Assembly (NCBI GenBank): GCA_949285105.1
Contig: CASDXH010000004.1
Coordinates: forward strand, 1 to 54,729
Length of the DNA stretch: 54,729 nt
Origin: an uncultured Mycoplasma sp.
GTDB taxonomy: Bacteria; Bacillota_I; Bacilli_A; Mycoplasmatales; Mycoplasmoidaceae
Reading direction: 5' to 3'
Shown in pieces: positions 1 to 8,839 of this stretch. The translations under genes and the position numbers were made by a program. The notes beneath the pieces are model-generated. The model made no database searches. It was not told the origin of the DNA and saw only the letters and a list, made by a program, of their open reading frames with translations. The first letter of the stretch is position 1; every line of letters starts with the position of its first letter.

Positions 1-49
1 CTATCAACAAATTAAAATAATATTTCAAGAAGAATTTGATTTACCATAA
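1..49 (+). CDS. possible 3' end of a gene running in from the left
   Basis: The reading frame that starts at base 2 is open for 15 codons and ends in TAA at 47-49, giving a plausible C-terminus that ends EEFDLP. It is followed directly by an inverted repeat (42-59). The stretch is too short to identify, and an open run of this length is common in AT-rich code-4 DNA, so this is only a suggestion. Confidence 0.25.
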   Translation, partial: YQQIKIIFQEEFDLP

Positions 50-158
50 TTTTATGGTACAAATTAAGAGCTAGAAAAAAGTATCTAGCCCTGTAAGGAA
101 AAAGATACTTTCCACAAACTATTCTACATTACCTCCCCATAAGGGGAAATTTCAAAAA
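42..158. other. spacer with a series of inverted repeats
   Basis: This gene-free stretch holds several short hairpins. TACCATAA/TTATGGTA at 42-59 has a 2-base loop. GCTAGA/TCTAGC lies around 70-90. AAAGTATC/GATACTTT is spread over about 77-113. CCCC/GGGG with loop ATAA lies near 136-147. They could be terminators for the genes on both sides or a small structured RNA. No known RNA family was recognised. Confidence 0.3.
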
Positions 159-1136
159 CTAAGGTTTTTTCATTGGTGTTATATTAACAACTTTTTTATT
201 ACCAGTTTCTTCAATTTTGTTTTTAACATCAATTAGAAATATGTGTTTAACTACACGGTTTGCAATTTTTAAAGAATTAGTAAGAATTTTAGCATGTATA
301 GATTCAGCATGTTTATTTAAAAATTCAATTCTCAATAATTCTTTTCCTATACCGCTTGGCACTACGTTTCCTGATTTATATGTAAAAGTTTCAAACATTC
401 TAAACTTAACAAAAGCAATTTGTTCATTTTTAGTTTCAACATTTATGTAAATGAAATTATCATCACTATTCATAGCGCTGTATGAGTATGTAATGTTATC
501 TTCAACAATTGAGAATGTATCAATTCATAATTGTTTTAAATACTCATCATTAATTTTCACATCATCAAAATTATCAAGCTTAATCTTACTAAAATAATTC
601 ATGTCTAAACTTATTAAGTTTAAAACTTGATTGAAAGTTTTTATTACTCCATCATTTAATCTTGATGTAAAAATTTGAACAGCATTTTCATCATCTAAAT
701 CTAAGTTTTCAAATAGCTTTTTATTATTGCTACCAGTCTTTTTAACAATAAGTTTGAACTTTTTAATAACATCTATTTTCTTACCTAAAACAGATTCATC
801 TTTATCTTTACCTAAATATAATCATTCATAAAGATAAATTAATATTAAGTATTCATCCATAGAATCAGAAGTTATTCTATTATTAAAAAACCCGTTAGAA
901 GAATTTAAATATCTTATAACCCTAACAAAAGACGGTAAGTTGAATTGATAACCATCTCCATCCTTTTTAATAGATGATAAAATGCTAGTGTATTCATTTT
1001 GATATTTTCATACAAATTGTTTTTTTTCTTTTAATTGAATTGCTTTAGCAACTAACACTTCCTTTTGAACTTTTTTTCATTGTTCAAAAATGTTAAATCC
1101 ACTTTTTTGTAAATTATTAATTAAAATACTACCCAT
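159..1136 (-). CDS. hypothetical protein, 325 aa
   Basis: The frame is continuous over 325 codons if TGA is read as Trp; it contains at least four TGA Trp codons, which suggests it is a translated gene. The product is Lys/Asn/Asp-rich and soluble-looking, with no signal peptide, membrane segment or motif that I recognise. The start ATG at 1136 reads MGSILINNLQKSGFNIF. The gene stands alone, with the glyoxalase gene upstream on the same strand after a gap of about 130 bases. I cannot assign a function. Confidence 0.75.
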
Positions 1137-1267
1137 TTGTAATTCCTTAAAATTAATTATTAATAATTATATTATGTAAATATTATTTTTTATGAAAATA
1201 TTAACTACTGACAAGAATCAAAAAATTAATGTTGAATTGCAATATTTTTACTAAATTTACAATGGAA

Positions 1268-1642
1268 TTATTTTCTTTTTTCGGGTAATATTTCAAGTCA
1301 GTATCCGTCAGGATCGGCAATAAAATATATACCCATCTCTTTGTTTTCAAAAACTATAGCATTGGCTTCTTTATGTTTTTTATATGAAGATTCATAATCA
1401 TCAGTTGTGAATGCTATATGGAATTCATTATCCCCTAAATTGTAGTTCCCAACCTTTGATTTAATTCATGTTAACTCAATGAAAACCACATTATTTTTAT
1501 CTGATAGATAAACAATATGATATTCGCCCTTTGGATCTATTAACTCTCTACATACATTTAAATTTAAGTGCTTTTTGTAGAACTGGATTGATCTTTCTAA
1601 ATTTGTAACATTAATGTTAAAGTGGTTAATCAAAAAATTCAT
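1268..1642 (-). CDS. gloA: glyoxalase I-like (VOC family) protein
   Basis: This is a 124-aa single-domain member of the vicinal oxygen chelate fold, the size of bacterial lactoylglutathione lyase. The opening INHFNINVTNLERSIQFY and the ending ADPDGYWLEILPEKRK are typical of the family. Candidate metal ligands are His7, Glu57, His76 and Glu117, the usual His/Glu/His/Glu pattern. The known reaction of the family is isomerisation of methylglyoxal hemithioacetal, but VOC proteins are diverse and a related dioxygenase or resistance role cannot be excluded. Two TGA Trp codons are present. A GGAGG lies before the ATG. The gene follows the tRNA operon terminator. Confidence 0.8.
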
Positions 1643-1669
1643 TTCTTAACCTCCATAGTAAAAAGAAAA

Positions 1670-1690
1670 AGCAACCATTTTAAGGTTGCT
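1670..1690 (-). terminator. Rho-independent terminator of the tRNA operon
   Basis: AGCAACC and GGTTGCT form a 7-bp stem with a 7-base loop. On the minus strand the stem is followed by TTTTTCTTTTT. It lies about 20 bases after the last tRNA (Phe). Confidence 0.8.
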
Positions 1691-1709
1691 TAGTTTATTA
1701 ATTTATAAA

Positions 1710-1785
<76 letters not shown>

Positions 1786-1791
1786 ATTATA

Positions 1792-1867
1792 TGGCGGTCC
1801 CGACGGGAGTCAAACCCGCGATCTCCTCTGTGACAGAGAGGCATGTTAATCACTACACCACGGGACC
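1792..1867 (-). tRNA. tRNA-Asp (GTC)
   Basis: A 76-nt cloverleaf with acceptor GGTCCCG/CGGGACC, anticodon stem CCTCT/AGAGG, anticodon GTC and encoded CCA. It is 6 bases from tRNA-Phe. Confidence 0.95.
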
Positions 1868-1870
1868 AAA

Positions 1871-1946
1871 TGGTTGCGGGAGTAGGACTCGAACCTACGA
1901 CCTTCAGATTATGAGCCTGACGAGCTACCAACTGCTCCATCCCGCG
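1871..1946 (-). tRNA. initiator tRNA-fMet (CAT)
   Basis: The acceptor stem CGCGGGA/TCCCGCA has the C1:A72 mismatch that marks bacterial initiator tRNA. The anticodon is CAT in the loop CTCATAA. The three pairs next to the anticodon loop are A-U, G-C and G-U instead of the usual three G-C pairs. CCA is encoded. Confidence 0.93.
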
Positions 1947-1967
1947 CAACTTTAGTATTTTATATAA

Positions 1968-2060
1968 TGGCGGAGGATGAGGGATTCGAACCCCCGCGCA
2001 CATTTCTGCACCTTTCGGTTTTCAAGACCGATCCCTTCAACCAGGCTTGGGTAATCCTCC
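1968..2060 (-). tRNA. tRNA-Ser (TGA)
   Basis: A 93-nt class II tRNA with a long variable arm. Acceptor GGAGGAT/ATCCTCC, anticodon stem TCGGT/ACCGA, anticodon TGA, encoded CCA. Confidence 0.95.
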
Positions 2061-2142
2061 AAATAAGTTCTATATAACAAAATATAGAACTACAACAAAA
2101 TTTATTTTAACATAAACTTAGTTTATTTTGAAATTAATAAAA

Positions 2143-2220
2143 TGGTGGAGCTAACAGGACTTGAACCTGTAACCTACCGATTATGAGTCGGGGGCTCTAA
2201 CCAAATTGAGCTATAGCTCC
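2143..2220 (-). tRNA. tRNA-Ile2 (CAT, lysidine-modified), tentative
   Basis: A 78-nt cloverleaf with acceptor GGAGCTA/TAGCTCC and genomic anticodon CAT. It is called the minor Ile tRNA (C34 changed to lysidine by TilS, reading AUA) because its loop is CTCATAA and because it sits in the conserved Firmicutes/mollicute order Met-Ile-Ser-fMet-Asp-Phe. It could instead be the elongator Met tRNA, with the next gene being Ile2. Position 27-43 is a C-T mismatch. Confidence 0.8.
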
Positions 2221-2227
2221 TTAACAA

Positions 2228-2304
2228 TGGTGGCAAGAGAGGGACTCGAACCCTCGACACCCCGGGTATGAGCCGAGTTCTCTAACCAGCTGAGATACCT
2301 TGCC
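2228..2304 (-). tRNA. elongator tRNA-Met (CAT)
   Basis: A 77-nt cloverleaf with acceptor GGCAAGG, a G7-U66 wobble pair and anticodon CAT in loop CTCATAC. The C at position 38 is typical of elongator Met tRNAs of this group. CCA is encoded. The position just upstream of the Ile2 gene matches the conserved cluster order. Confidence 0.85.
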
Positions 2305-2310
2305 ATAAAA

Positions 2311-2387
2311 TGGTCGGGAAGACAGGATTTGAACCTGCGACCCCTTGGTCCCAAACCAAGTGCTCTACCAAGCTAAGCTACTTCCCG
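2311..2387 (-). tRNA. tRNA-Pro (TGG)
   Basis: A 77-nt cloverleaf with acceptor CGGGAAG/CTTCCCG, anticodon stem CTTGG/CCAAG, anticodon TGG and encoded CCA. Confidence 0.95.
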
Positions 2388-2432
2388 AACAAAACAATAA
2401 TTAAATATTGTTGGATAATTTATGTTTATACA

Positions 2433-2509
2433 TGGCGCACCATGCAGGAGTTGAACCCACAGCCTTCTGGTCCGTAGCCAGACGCTCTATCCAATTGAGC
2501 TAATGGTGC
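2433..2509 (-). tRNA. tRNA-Arg (ACG)
   Basis: A 77-nt cloverleaf with acceptor GCACCAT/ATGGTGC, anticodon stem TCTGG/CCAGA, anticodon ACG (read as ICG after deamination) and encoded CCA. Confidence 0.95.
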
Positions 2510-2514
2510 ATATA

Positions 2515-2588
2515 TGGAGGTGCCTGTCAGGATCGAACTGACGCTGAGGAGGTTGCAGCTCCTTGCCTTACCACTTGGCTAAGGCACC
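2515..2588 (-). tRNA. tRNA-Cys (GCA)
   Basis: A 74-nt cloverleaf with acceptor GGTGCCT/AGGCACC, anticodon stem AGGAG/CTCCT, anticodon GCA and encoded CCA. It is the first gene of the operon, about 20 bases after the -10 box. Confidence 0.95.
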
Positions 2589-2606
2589 AAAACAACTCAC
2601 TATACA

Positions 2607-2635
2607 ATTATATTATAAACTTAATACAATAACAA
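2607..2635 (-). promoter_or_regulatory. promoter of the tRNA operon
   Basis: On the minus strand TTGTTA (2630-2635) and TATAAT (2607-2612) are separated by exactly 17 bases. A second, overlapping TATAAT is at 2612-2617. The expected start of transcription is about 10 bases before tRNA-Cys. Confidence 0.7.
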
Positions 2636-2722
2636 AGAAAAATACAACATGTTCTTTATAATTTTGTCGCATCAATCAAATTTAGTGAGCGTTTAATTAA
2701 TTTTAAAATATTAAAATCTTCC

Positions 2723-4093
2723 CTAGTTTTTACCAATAAAGTTAAGGTATATTTTTATTTCAACAGAATTTACTTTAATATCTTTTTCATTGTCAATAAT
2801 AAAAGCGGAGTCATCATTTGAGTTAATTAATATCTTTAATTCATAGCAAATAAATTTTTTTTCACTATCATTTATTTTATTAACTTCAATTATTCTATCA
2901 ATATAACAATTTGTTAAAATCAAGTAGTTTTCTAGTTTAGAAAAAAGAATCTCTCCAATTTGGTTTTTAGATAAATCAAGCAAAAATAATTGTAAGTGAG
3001 AATAATCCAATTCGTGGTTTTCAAATACTTCAAGTTGGATTTTTGGAATACTAGTATTTTGATATGTACCAATATTGTTTATATATGAAGCAAATTTATC
3101 ACTCACAAAAATATTTTTTATTATTAATGTTTTTACCCCTTTAGTTAAATCATTTCATAATACATTGTCATCACTCACTAAGGTTATTTCTAATTCATAC
3201 ATATAATATGAATACCTTTTTAGTGAAATGTTTTTAACATCGACAGAATTAAGTTTTAAAATTCGCTTAATTTTGTTATAGCTAGCTTTATTTGATTGCT
3301 CATCAAGTATTCCAAGCTGTTCATAAATGTTTTGTTCATTAATTTCATCTACAAAAATTTTATTTGTAAAAATACTATTATCAAATCTATTAAATTCCAA
3401 TGGCACTATACCAACCAATTTTATTGGTTTGGTTTCTTGAAATATGATATTGCCATCATGTTTTCTAAAAACAATGATATCGGTTACATTAAAATTGAAT
3501 TCAATATTTTCGATAGGAATATTTATTTGAATAATTTCTTCTATGTTTTGTTCCAAGCTATCTTTTATTTTGAAGCTGGCTTTGAAACAATAATCATTAA
3601 TGTCAAAATAGATTTTATTTTCATACATGATTTCAATAAGTGAATTTGAACTAATAATATTGTTACTAACTAAATATGATTTAATCTCTGCTAAAAATGA
3701 ATTTCCATAAATATGACTAATACTTTTTAACTTGAATGTATTTTTAATAGTGATATCTTTTTTAACACTAGTTTTTCATTCATCAAATTTTACAGACGAT
3801 TCATTTTCAAATTGTTCATAATTAAATTGAATTAAATAATCACTTTCATTTAAATAATCATTTGTTAAAAAGTTTTTTATTATTAGCGAATCAATTACTT
3901 GTTTTTCATCATAGGTATCTAATTTTTTTATTAGTTCGTTTTCAATTACATTCATTTTAGAATAATACACTGCATCATCTTTTGTATTATCAGTATTTGT
4001 AGCAACACTACTACAAGATACAGGTAGTGTTAAAACTGTTACTGCTGTAAAAATTGGCAGTATCTTTAAAAATGTTCTCCTAGATATATTCAT
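2723..4093 (-). CDS. predicted lipoprotein, 456 aa
   Basis: One frame of 457 codons, interrupted only by TGA Trp codons. The first 27 residues form a signal peptide with a hydrophobic core (FLKILPIFTAVTVLTLPVSC) ending in a lipobox-like LPVSC, so Cys27 would be lipidated and the protein held on the outer face of the membrane. The mature part is Asn/Lys/Ile/Ser-rich with no domain that I recognise. The signal starts with SRRTFLK, which matches the twin-arginine consensus. A strong GGAGGAA lies before the ATG. It is divergent from the WG-repeat gene. Confidence 0.8.
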
Positions 4094-4223
4094 ATATTTC
4101 CTCCTGCAAAAATTCTACTTTCAATATTTAAAAAACCGCTCTCGATTTTTTATCAATTTTTTATTAAAAAATTATTAAAAAAATCAATTTTTTATCTAGT
4201 ATTGGAGTTATCATATAACCACT

Positions 4224-5135
4224 ATGGATAACATAAAACAGTATTATAAATTTAAAGAAAATAATAAATATGGTTTTAAAGATTTAAACAACAATTTGGT
4301 TGTTAAATTCGAATATGATGAAGTAACAAATTTTATTGACCAATTAGTATGACTCAAAAAAGAGGGCATATGAAGTCTTTATGACATTAAAAATGAAGAA
4401 GTTGTTTTGACTTGTGAAAAACTTTATTTTTTCAATGACAAAAATTCAATAATATCAATGAAGGGTGCAAATTATATTTTTAACAATCAGAGTAAAGAGA
4501 AAATAAAAATTAATTATGAAATTATAGATGTTCAAAATCAAATGTTTATAAAAGTTTTAAAAAACAAAAAAATTAATTTTTTAAACTTTGATTTAAAACC
4601 AATATTTAATAATTGATATGAGGACATAGATTACATAGATCATGGTTATTTTTGCATCGTTAATAATCTTGGTAAAACTATTATAAACATAAAAGAGGAA
4701 AAAATATTTCATAAATACTTTGAGGATGTAAATATAAACTCTAAAGATTTTTTCAAAGTTAAATTAAATGGTAAGTGAATATTTTTAGATAAAAACGGCG
4801 GAGAATATGATTTAAGTAAAATGTACAATTATGAGTTTGGAGAATTTAAAAATCTTCATCTTAACTTTAAAGAAAAAAAGAAATCTGGTTTTTTAAACCA
4901 GTTTTTCGAAATTAAATTTAAAAAGAAAATTGAACTGTGTTCACATGTAATTGATGGATATGTAATAGTTAAAAAATATGAACGTTTTGGAGTTGTTAAT
5001 ATGAAGGGTAGATTTATTATAAAGCCAATTTACAATTTTATATCATATGATGAGAAAAACATATTTTATGCAGAAAGAAAAAACTGCTCAACTTATGTAA
5101 CAACAAGTGGAGCAGAGTTATTTAAAATTAATTAA
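4224..5135 (+). CDS. WG-repeat (KWG) protein, 303 aa
   Basis: The protein holds several copies of the WG/KWG beta-repeat, in which an aromatic residue followed by Gly, or a Trp in the equivalent place, precedes a two-strand unit ending in a xxxPIYNxI-type turn. Visible copies are KYGFKDLNNNLVVKFEYDEV near the N-terminus, GIWSLYDIKNEEVV, GKWIFLDKNGGEYDL and RFGVVNMKGRFIIKPIYNFI near the C-terminus. WG repeats form solenoid-like scaffolds, and their roles are poorly known. No signal peptide is present, so it is probably cytosolic. Its stop overlaps the stop of the convergent tatD gene by 8 bases. Confidence 0.75.
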
Positions 5136-5925
5136 TTTTTACACCAAAAAAATTTAGGGAATTCTCTAGTAATCTTTTTTCAACTGTTTCTAATTCTAAA
5201 CCTTTAAGTTCCGCAATTTTTTGTGCAACATATTTAACATAATATGGATAATTTGTTTTACCCCTAAATGGTTCAGGAGTAAGATATGGAGAATCTGTTT
5301 CTATAACAATTCTTTCTAAAGGAAGAAGTTTCACACATTCTCTAAAATCATCAAGGCTTTTATTTTTAAAAGTTACCATCCCAGGAACTGACAGCATACA
5401 ATTTATATCAATAAATTTTTTTGCATATTCATAATTTAAATAGAAACAATGGATCATCACTTTTTTATAATTGTATTCTTTCAAAATTGATATTATATCA
5501 TCTGATGCATCCCTATTGTGGATATTAATTGGCAAGTCATACTTAATAGCTATTTCTATTTGTTTTTTAAATAGATATTTTTGTAAGCTAATATCGCAAT
5601 CTTCATAAGTATAATCTAAACCAATCTCTCCAATTGCCACAATAATATCTAAGTTATTTTTAACCAATTCTTCTAGCTCATAAATCACTTCATCTATGTT
5701 ATCTTTATACATCATTACAGACTCTGGATGAATCCCAACTGCAGACTTTAAAAGTTTAGGATACTTTCTTGATAGTTCCACTGAACTTTTAGAACTTTCA
5801 AGATCAACACCAATAAGGTTGGTTATTGTATTTTCATTTTTCATAGTATTCAATATATTTTTTAAATCACTAAGTTGTGGTTCTAAATTTATATGGGAAT
5901 GTGTATCATAATATATAATTTTCAT
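5128..5925 (-). CDS. tatD: TatD family metal-dependent DNase
   Basis: A 265-aa TIM-barrel hydrolase. Metal-binding motifs are DTHSHINL at the start, GIHPES, AIGEIGLDY in the middle, INIHNRDA, VMIHCF and ETDSPYLTPEPFRG near the C-terminus, all as in TatD/YcfH nucleases. The family acts as Mg-dependent 3'-5' exonuclease in DNA repair and turnover. The ATG at 5925 is chosen because it lies 2 bases after the mnmE stop; an in-frame upstream ATG would overlap mnmE. It is the last gene of the tmk-holB-mnmE-tatD run. Confidence 0.92.
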   Translation of the reverse strand: MKIIYYDTHSHINLEPQLSDLKNILNTMKNENTITNLIGVDLESSKSSVELSRKYPKLLKSAVGIHPESVMMYKDNIDEVIYELEELVKNNLDIIVAIGEIGLDYTYEDCDISLQKYLFKKQIEIAIKYDLPINIHNRDASDDIISILKEYNYKKVMIHCFYLNYEYAKKFIDINCMLSVPGMVTFKNKSLDDFRECVKLLPLERIVIETDSPYLTPEPFRGKTNYPYYVKYVAQKIAELKGLELETVEKRLLENSLNFFGVKIN

Positions 5926-5927
5926 AT

Positions 5928-7262
5928 TTATTTTCCTAAACAAAAGTTTTTAAACAACTTATCTAATAAGTCAAAATCTTTTGACTCACCAGTTAAACTA
6001 CATAAGTTTCTATAAGCTCTATTTAAATTAATTGATAAAACATCAATCGGTACATTATTATCAGCATCTGCAATTAATTCATTTAATATTACAAGTATTT
6101 CTTGAAGCTGAATTTTTTCTTGTTCTGTTGAAATGAACTGATTATTGGAAAGAATTTCCTCATTGTACACAAAAGTTTTTTTGATGTATTTTATAAGGTT
6201 TGTTAAATCATTTTTCTTTGCAGATATATTTATTCCCTTTAGTTCTTTATTGGCATCTTTTTTTAAGTCTGACTTATTTTTAATAATTACATGTTTTTTG
6301 TCTTTGATTTTTTCAAGTATCATTTTTTCATAAGATGAAATCTTTTTTGTATCATCAATAACAAAAAAGATAAAATCTGCTTTATCTGAAGTCTCAAACG
6401 ATTTTTTAATACCGATTTTTTCAATTCTATTTTTAGAGTCTCTAATACCTGCAGTATCAATAAAATTAAACATAATATCATTAATAATTACTGATTCATT
6501 GATGGTATCTCTTGTTGTACCAGCAATGGTAGATATAATGGCTCTATCTTTTTTTATTAAAGCATTAAGTAAAGAAGATTTACCAACATTGGGTTTGCCA
6601 ATAATTGCTACATCTATTCCTTTAAATACTTCCTTTATTGATTCATAAGTTCAAATAATAACTTCAATTTTTTTAGCAATATTTTTTAGATATTTAGAAA
6701 ATGACTTATTATTTATAACTTCAACATCATCATACTCTGGATAATCAATATTAACTTCGATTTTCCCTAGTACATCAAACATTTCATTTTTTATTATTTC
6801 AAATTGATCAAAATTTTTTGATATCAATCCATTAAGAGCAATTTTATGCATTTTAGAATTTGTAGCATTTACTAGATTATTTATCGAGTTGGCTTGCAGC
6901 AAAGAGATTTTATTATTAATGAAAGACCTTTTAGTAAATTCTCCCCTATCAGCAAGTCTTGCACCATTTTTTAAAAGTAATTCAATTATCTTGTCAATAA
7001 TAAAAATACTTCCATGGCAGTTTATTTCAATTAAATCATCGCCTGTAAAAGATTTTGGTGCAACAAATTTAACAAGTACAACTTCATCTATGATATTAGT
7101 GCCATCATACAAAAAAACCTTTTGGTGTGTTTTGTTTTCTTTTGTTATTTCTGTTTTTGTTATCTTATTTAAAATCTCGTATGCTTTTTCACCATTAATT
7201 CTAACTATTGCTATAGCACTCTGAATTTTTGGTGTAGCAACAGCTACAAAAGTATTACTCAT
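5928..7262 (-). CDS. mnmE: tRNA modification GTPase MnmE (TrmE)
   Basis: A 444-aa protein of normal length. The N-terminal folate-binding domain starts SNTFVAVATP. The G domain has the P-loop GKPNVGKSS, the switch sequence AGTTRD, DTAGIRD and NKSD. The helical C-terminus ends in FCLGK, keeping the conserved C-terminal Cys. With MnmG it makes the cmnm5 modification of U34 in tRNAs. The start ATG at 7262 has GAGGTAAT before it and overlaps the end of holB by 8 bases, which suggests translational coupling. Confidence 0.96.
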
Positions 7263-8103
7263 TATTACCTCGATCATAAACAATGTTAATTAGTGAATTA
7301 TATATTAATGTTTTATTAAGTTTAAGTCTACAATTATTTACAAGTTCTGATAATTTAACTTTTTTAAATGAATCACTTTGATTAAAAAAATAATTGATTA
7401 ATAGCTCAATTTCAAAATGGCTCATCTTTTTAAATTCATCCAATATAAATTTTATGTTTGCAAAGTTGTTGCTACTTTCAATAATCCTTGCGTACATATT
7501 ATCTATCTTTTCAAATTCTCCATTCTCAATAGAAACAATTATGTCTTCATAGTAGTTGTACATCTTTAATAGCTTATCAATCTTAGTACCGTTGATACCA
7601 AGCGTCATTAGTCTATCAATTAATTGGTTTTTATCAGAACTAATATTTAATATTTGACATCTACTTTTTATTGTAGGAATTATATTTTCAACATTCCTAG
7701 AGACAAAAAGATAATATGTACTTGATTTAGGATTTTCAATTGATGCTAATAAAGAATTACAAACAGACTTATTTGCATTTTCTATTCCTTTGATTATTAA
7801 GAATTTATTACCACTGCTTTCTAGAGCACTTGCTTTAAATTTCTCAATTGATTGAACAACTTCATCTTTCAAAATATTTTTTTGAAAACCATTTAGTTCA
7901 ACTAAATCAAAGTATGACTTTGTATCGATTTTTTTACACTGAGTACATTCGCCACAAAAAAAGTTATCATTTTTATTTAGACAATTTATTGACTTAATAT
8001 ACCCATAAAGAACAGTGTTAACATCACTATATGGAGTTTCTAAAAATATAATAGGACTTATTTTATTTTTAGATAAAAAATTTATAATTTGGTTTTTATT
8101 CAT
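7255..8103 (-). CDS. holB: DNA polymerase III delta' subunit
   Basis: A 282-aa clamp-loader subunit. The zinc-binding pattern C-x8-C-x2-C-x2-C is present (INC, then CGECTQC). The segment around SVCNSLLASIENPKS and the SRC motif (TIKSRCQIL) match the DnaX/HolB fold. The P-loop position holds TPYSDVNTV and has lost the Gly/Lys residues, as expected for the non-ATPase delta' subunit. It sits between tmk and mnmE, the usual Firmicutes neighbourhood of holB. Confidence 0.92.
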   Translation of the reverse strand: MNKNQIINFLSKNKISPIIFLETPYSDVNTVLYGYIKSINCLNKNDNFFCGECTQCKKIDTKSYFDLVELNGFQKNILKDEVVQSIEKFKASALESSGNKFLIIKGIENANKSVCNSLLASIENPKSSTYYLFVSRNVENIIPTIKSRCQILNISSDKNQLIDRLMTLGINGTKIDKLLKMYNYYEDIIVSIENGEFEKIDNMYARIIESSNNFANIKFILDEFKKMSHFEIELLINYFFNQSDSFKKVKLSELVNNCRLKLNKTLIYNSLINIVYDRGNNE

Positions 8104-8105
8104 TT

Positions 8106-8726
8106 TTAAATCCTGCTAATAATAATTGAAAATATTTCTTCAACTATTTGTTCTATTTCTCTATTTGCATTTATTTTATAAACATTTGGTAAATCCAAAA
8201 CAATTTTATATCCATCGTTTATTTTTTTGATTTGATCACCACTAACAAAATCCATTCTATCAAGATTTTCTCTTAGTTCTTTAAGTCTTTTAATAGATGT
8301 TTCAACAGGTACATCTAGGTAAAAAATTAAGTCAGGTAAAAAATCACCAATACCAAATTTATTAACTTGTAAAACTTGTTCTATACCAATATTTCTAAAA
8401 TATCCTTGGTAAACAAGCGATGAATGAATAAATCTATCACAAAGAACAATTTTCCCACTCATAATTGAAGGAATTATTTTCTTTTTTACATGCTCGTTTC
8501 TTGAAGCTGCAAACAATAACGCTTCTGTTCTAACATCTATATCTTTAGACAAAATAATTTTTCTTATTTCTTCAGCAATTTCTGTACCACCAGGCTCTCT
8601 TGTCAAAATAAATTCTTTATCACCATTAAAATGAGATATTAATCTCTCAAATACTTTTTTTGATACAGTACTTTTCCCTGAACCATCAGGTCCTTCGAAT
8701 GTTATAAAATTTACTTTTTTTGCCAT
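8106..8726 (-). CDS. tmk: thymidylate kinase
   Basis: A 206-aa dTMP kinase. It has the P-loop EGPDGSGKST, the DR motif in LCDRFIHSSLVYQG and the substrate-binding LTREPGGTEIAEEIR. It converts dTMP to dTDP. ATG 8726 with AGGA upstream is preferred over an in-frame TTG two codons earlier. It is the first gene of the operon with holB, mnmE and tatD; the 3-base gap to holB supports co-transcription. Confidence 0.96.
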   Translation of the reverse strand: MAKKVNFITFEGPDGSGKSTVSKKVFERLISHFNGDKEFILTREPGGTEIAEEIRKIILSKDIDVRTEALLFAASRNEHVKKKIIPSIMSGKIVLCDRFIHSSLVYQGYFRNIGIEQVLQVNKFGIGDFLPDLIFYLDVPVETSIKRLKELRENLDRMDFVSGDQIKKINDGYKIVLDLPNVYKINANREIEQIVEEIFSIIISRI

Positions 8727-8839
8727 ATACAAGTCCTACTTTTTTTAATTAAAATAAATCATTTAAACAATTTATAATACATATATTAGTTTATATTTTT
8801 TTGCTTAAAAAATATATTTTTTTATAAAAGAGGCTAATT

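Noticed and set aside
42-158. tracrRNA or other known small RNA
   Set aside because: No CRISPR repeats or cas genes are in the window and no conserved RNA sequence was recognised.
2143-2304. Both CAT-anticodon tRNAs called elongator Met
   Set aside because: The conserved cluster order and the loop difference (CTCATAA against CTCATAC) favour one being the lysidine-type Ile tRNA.
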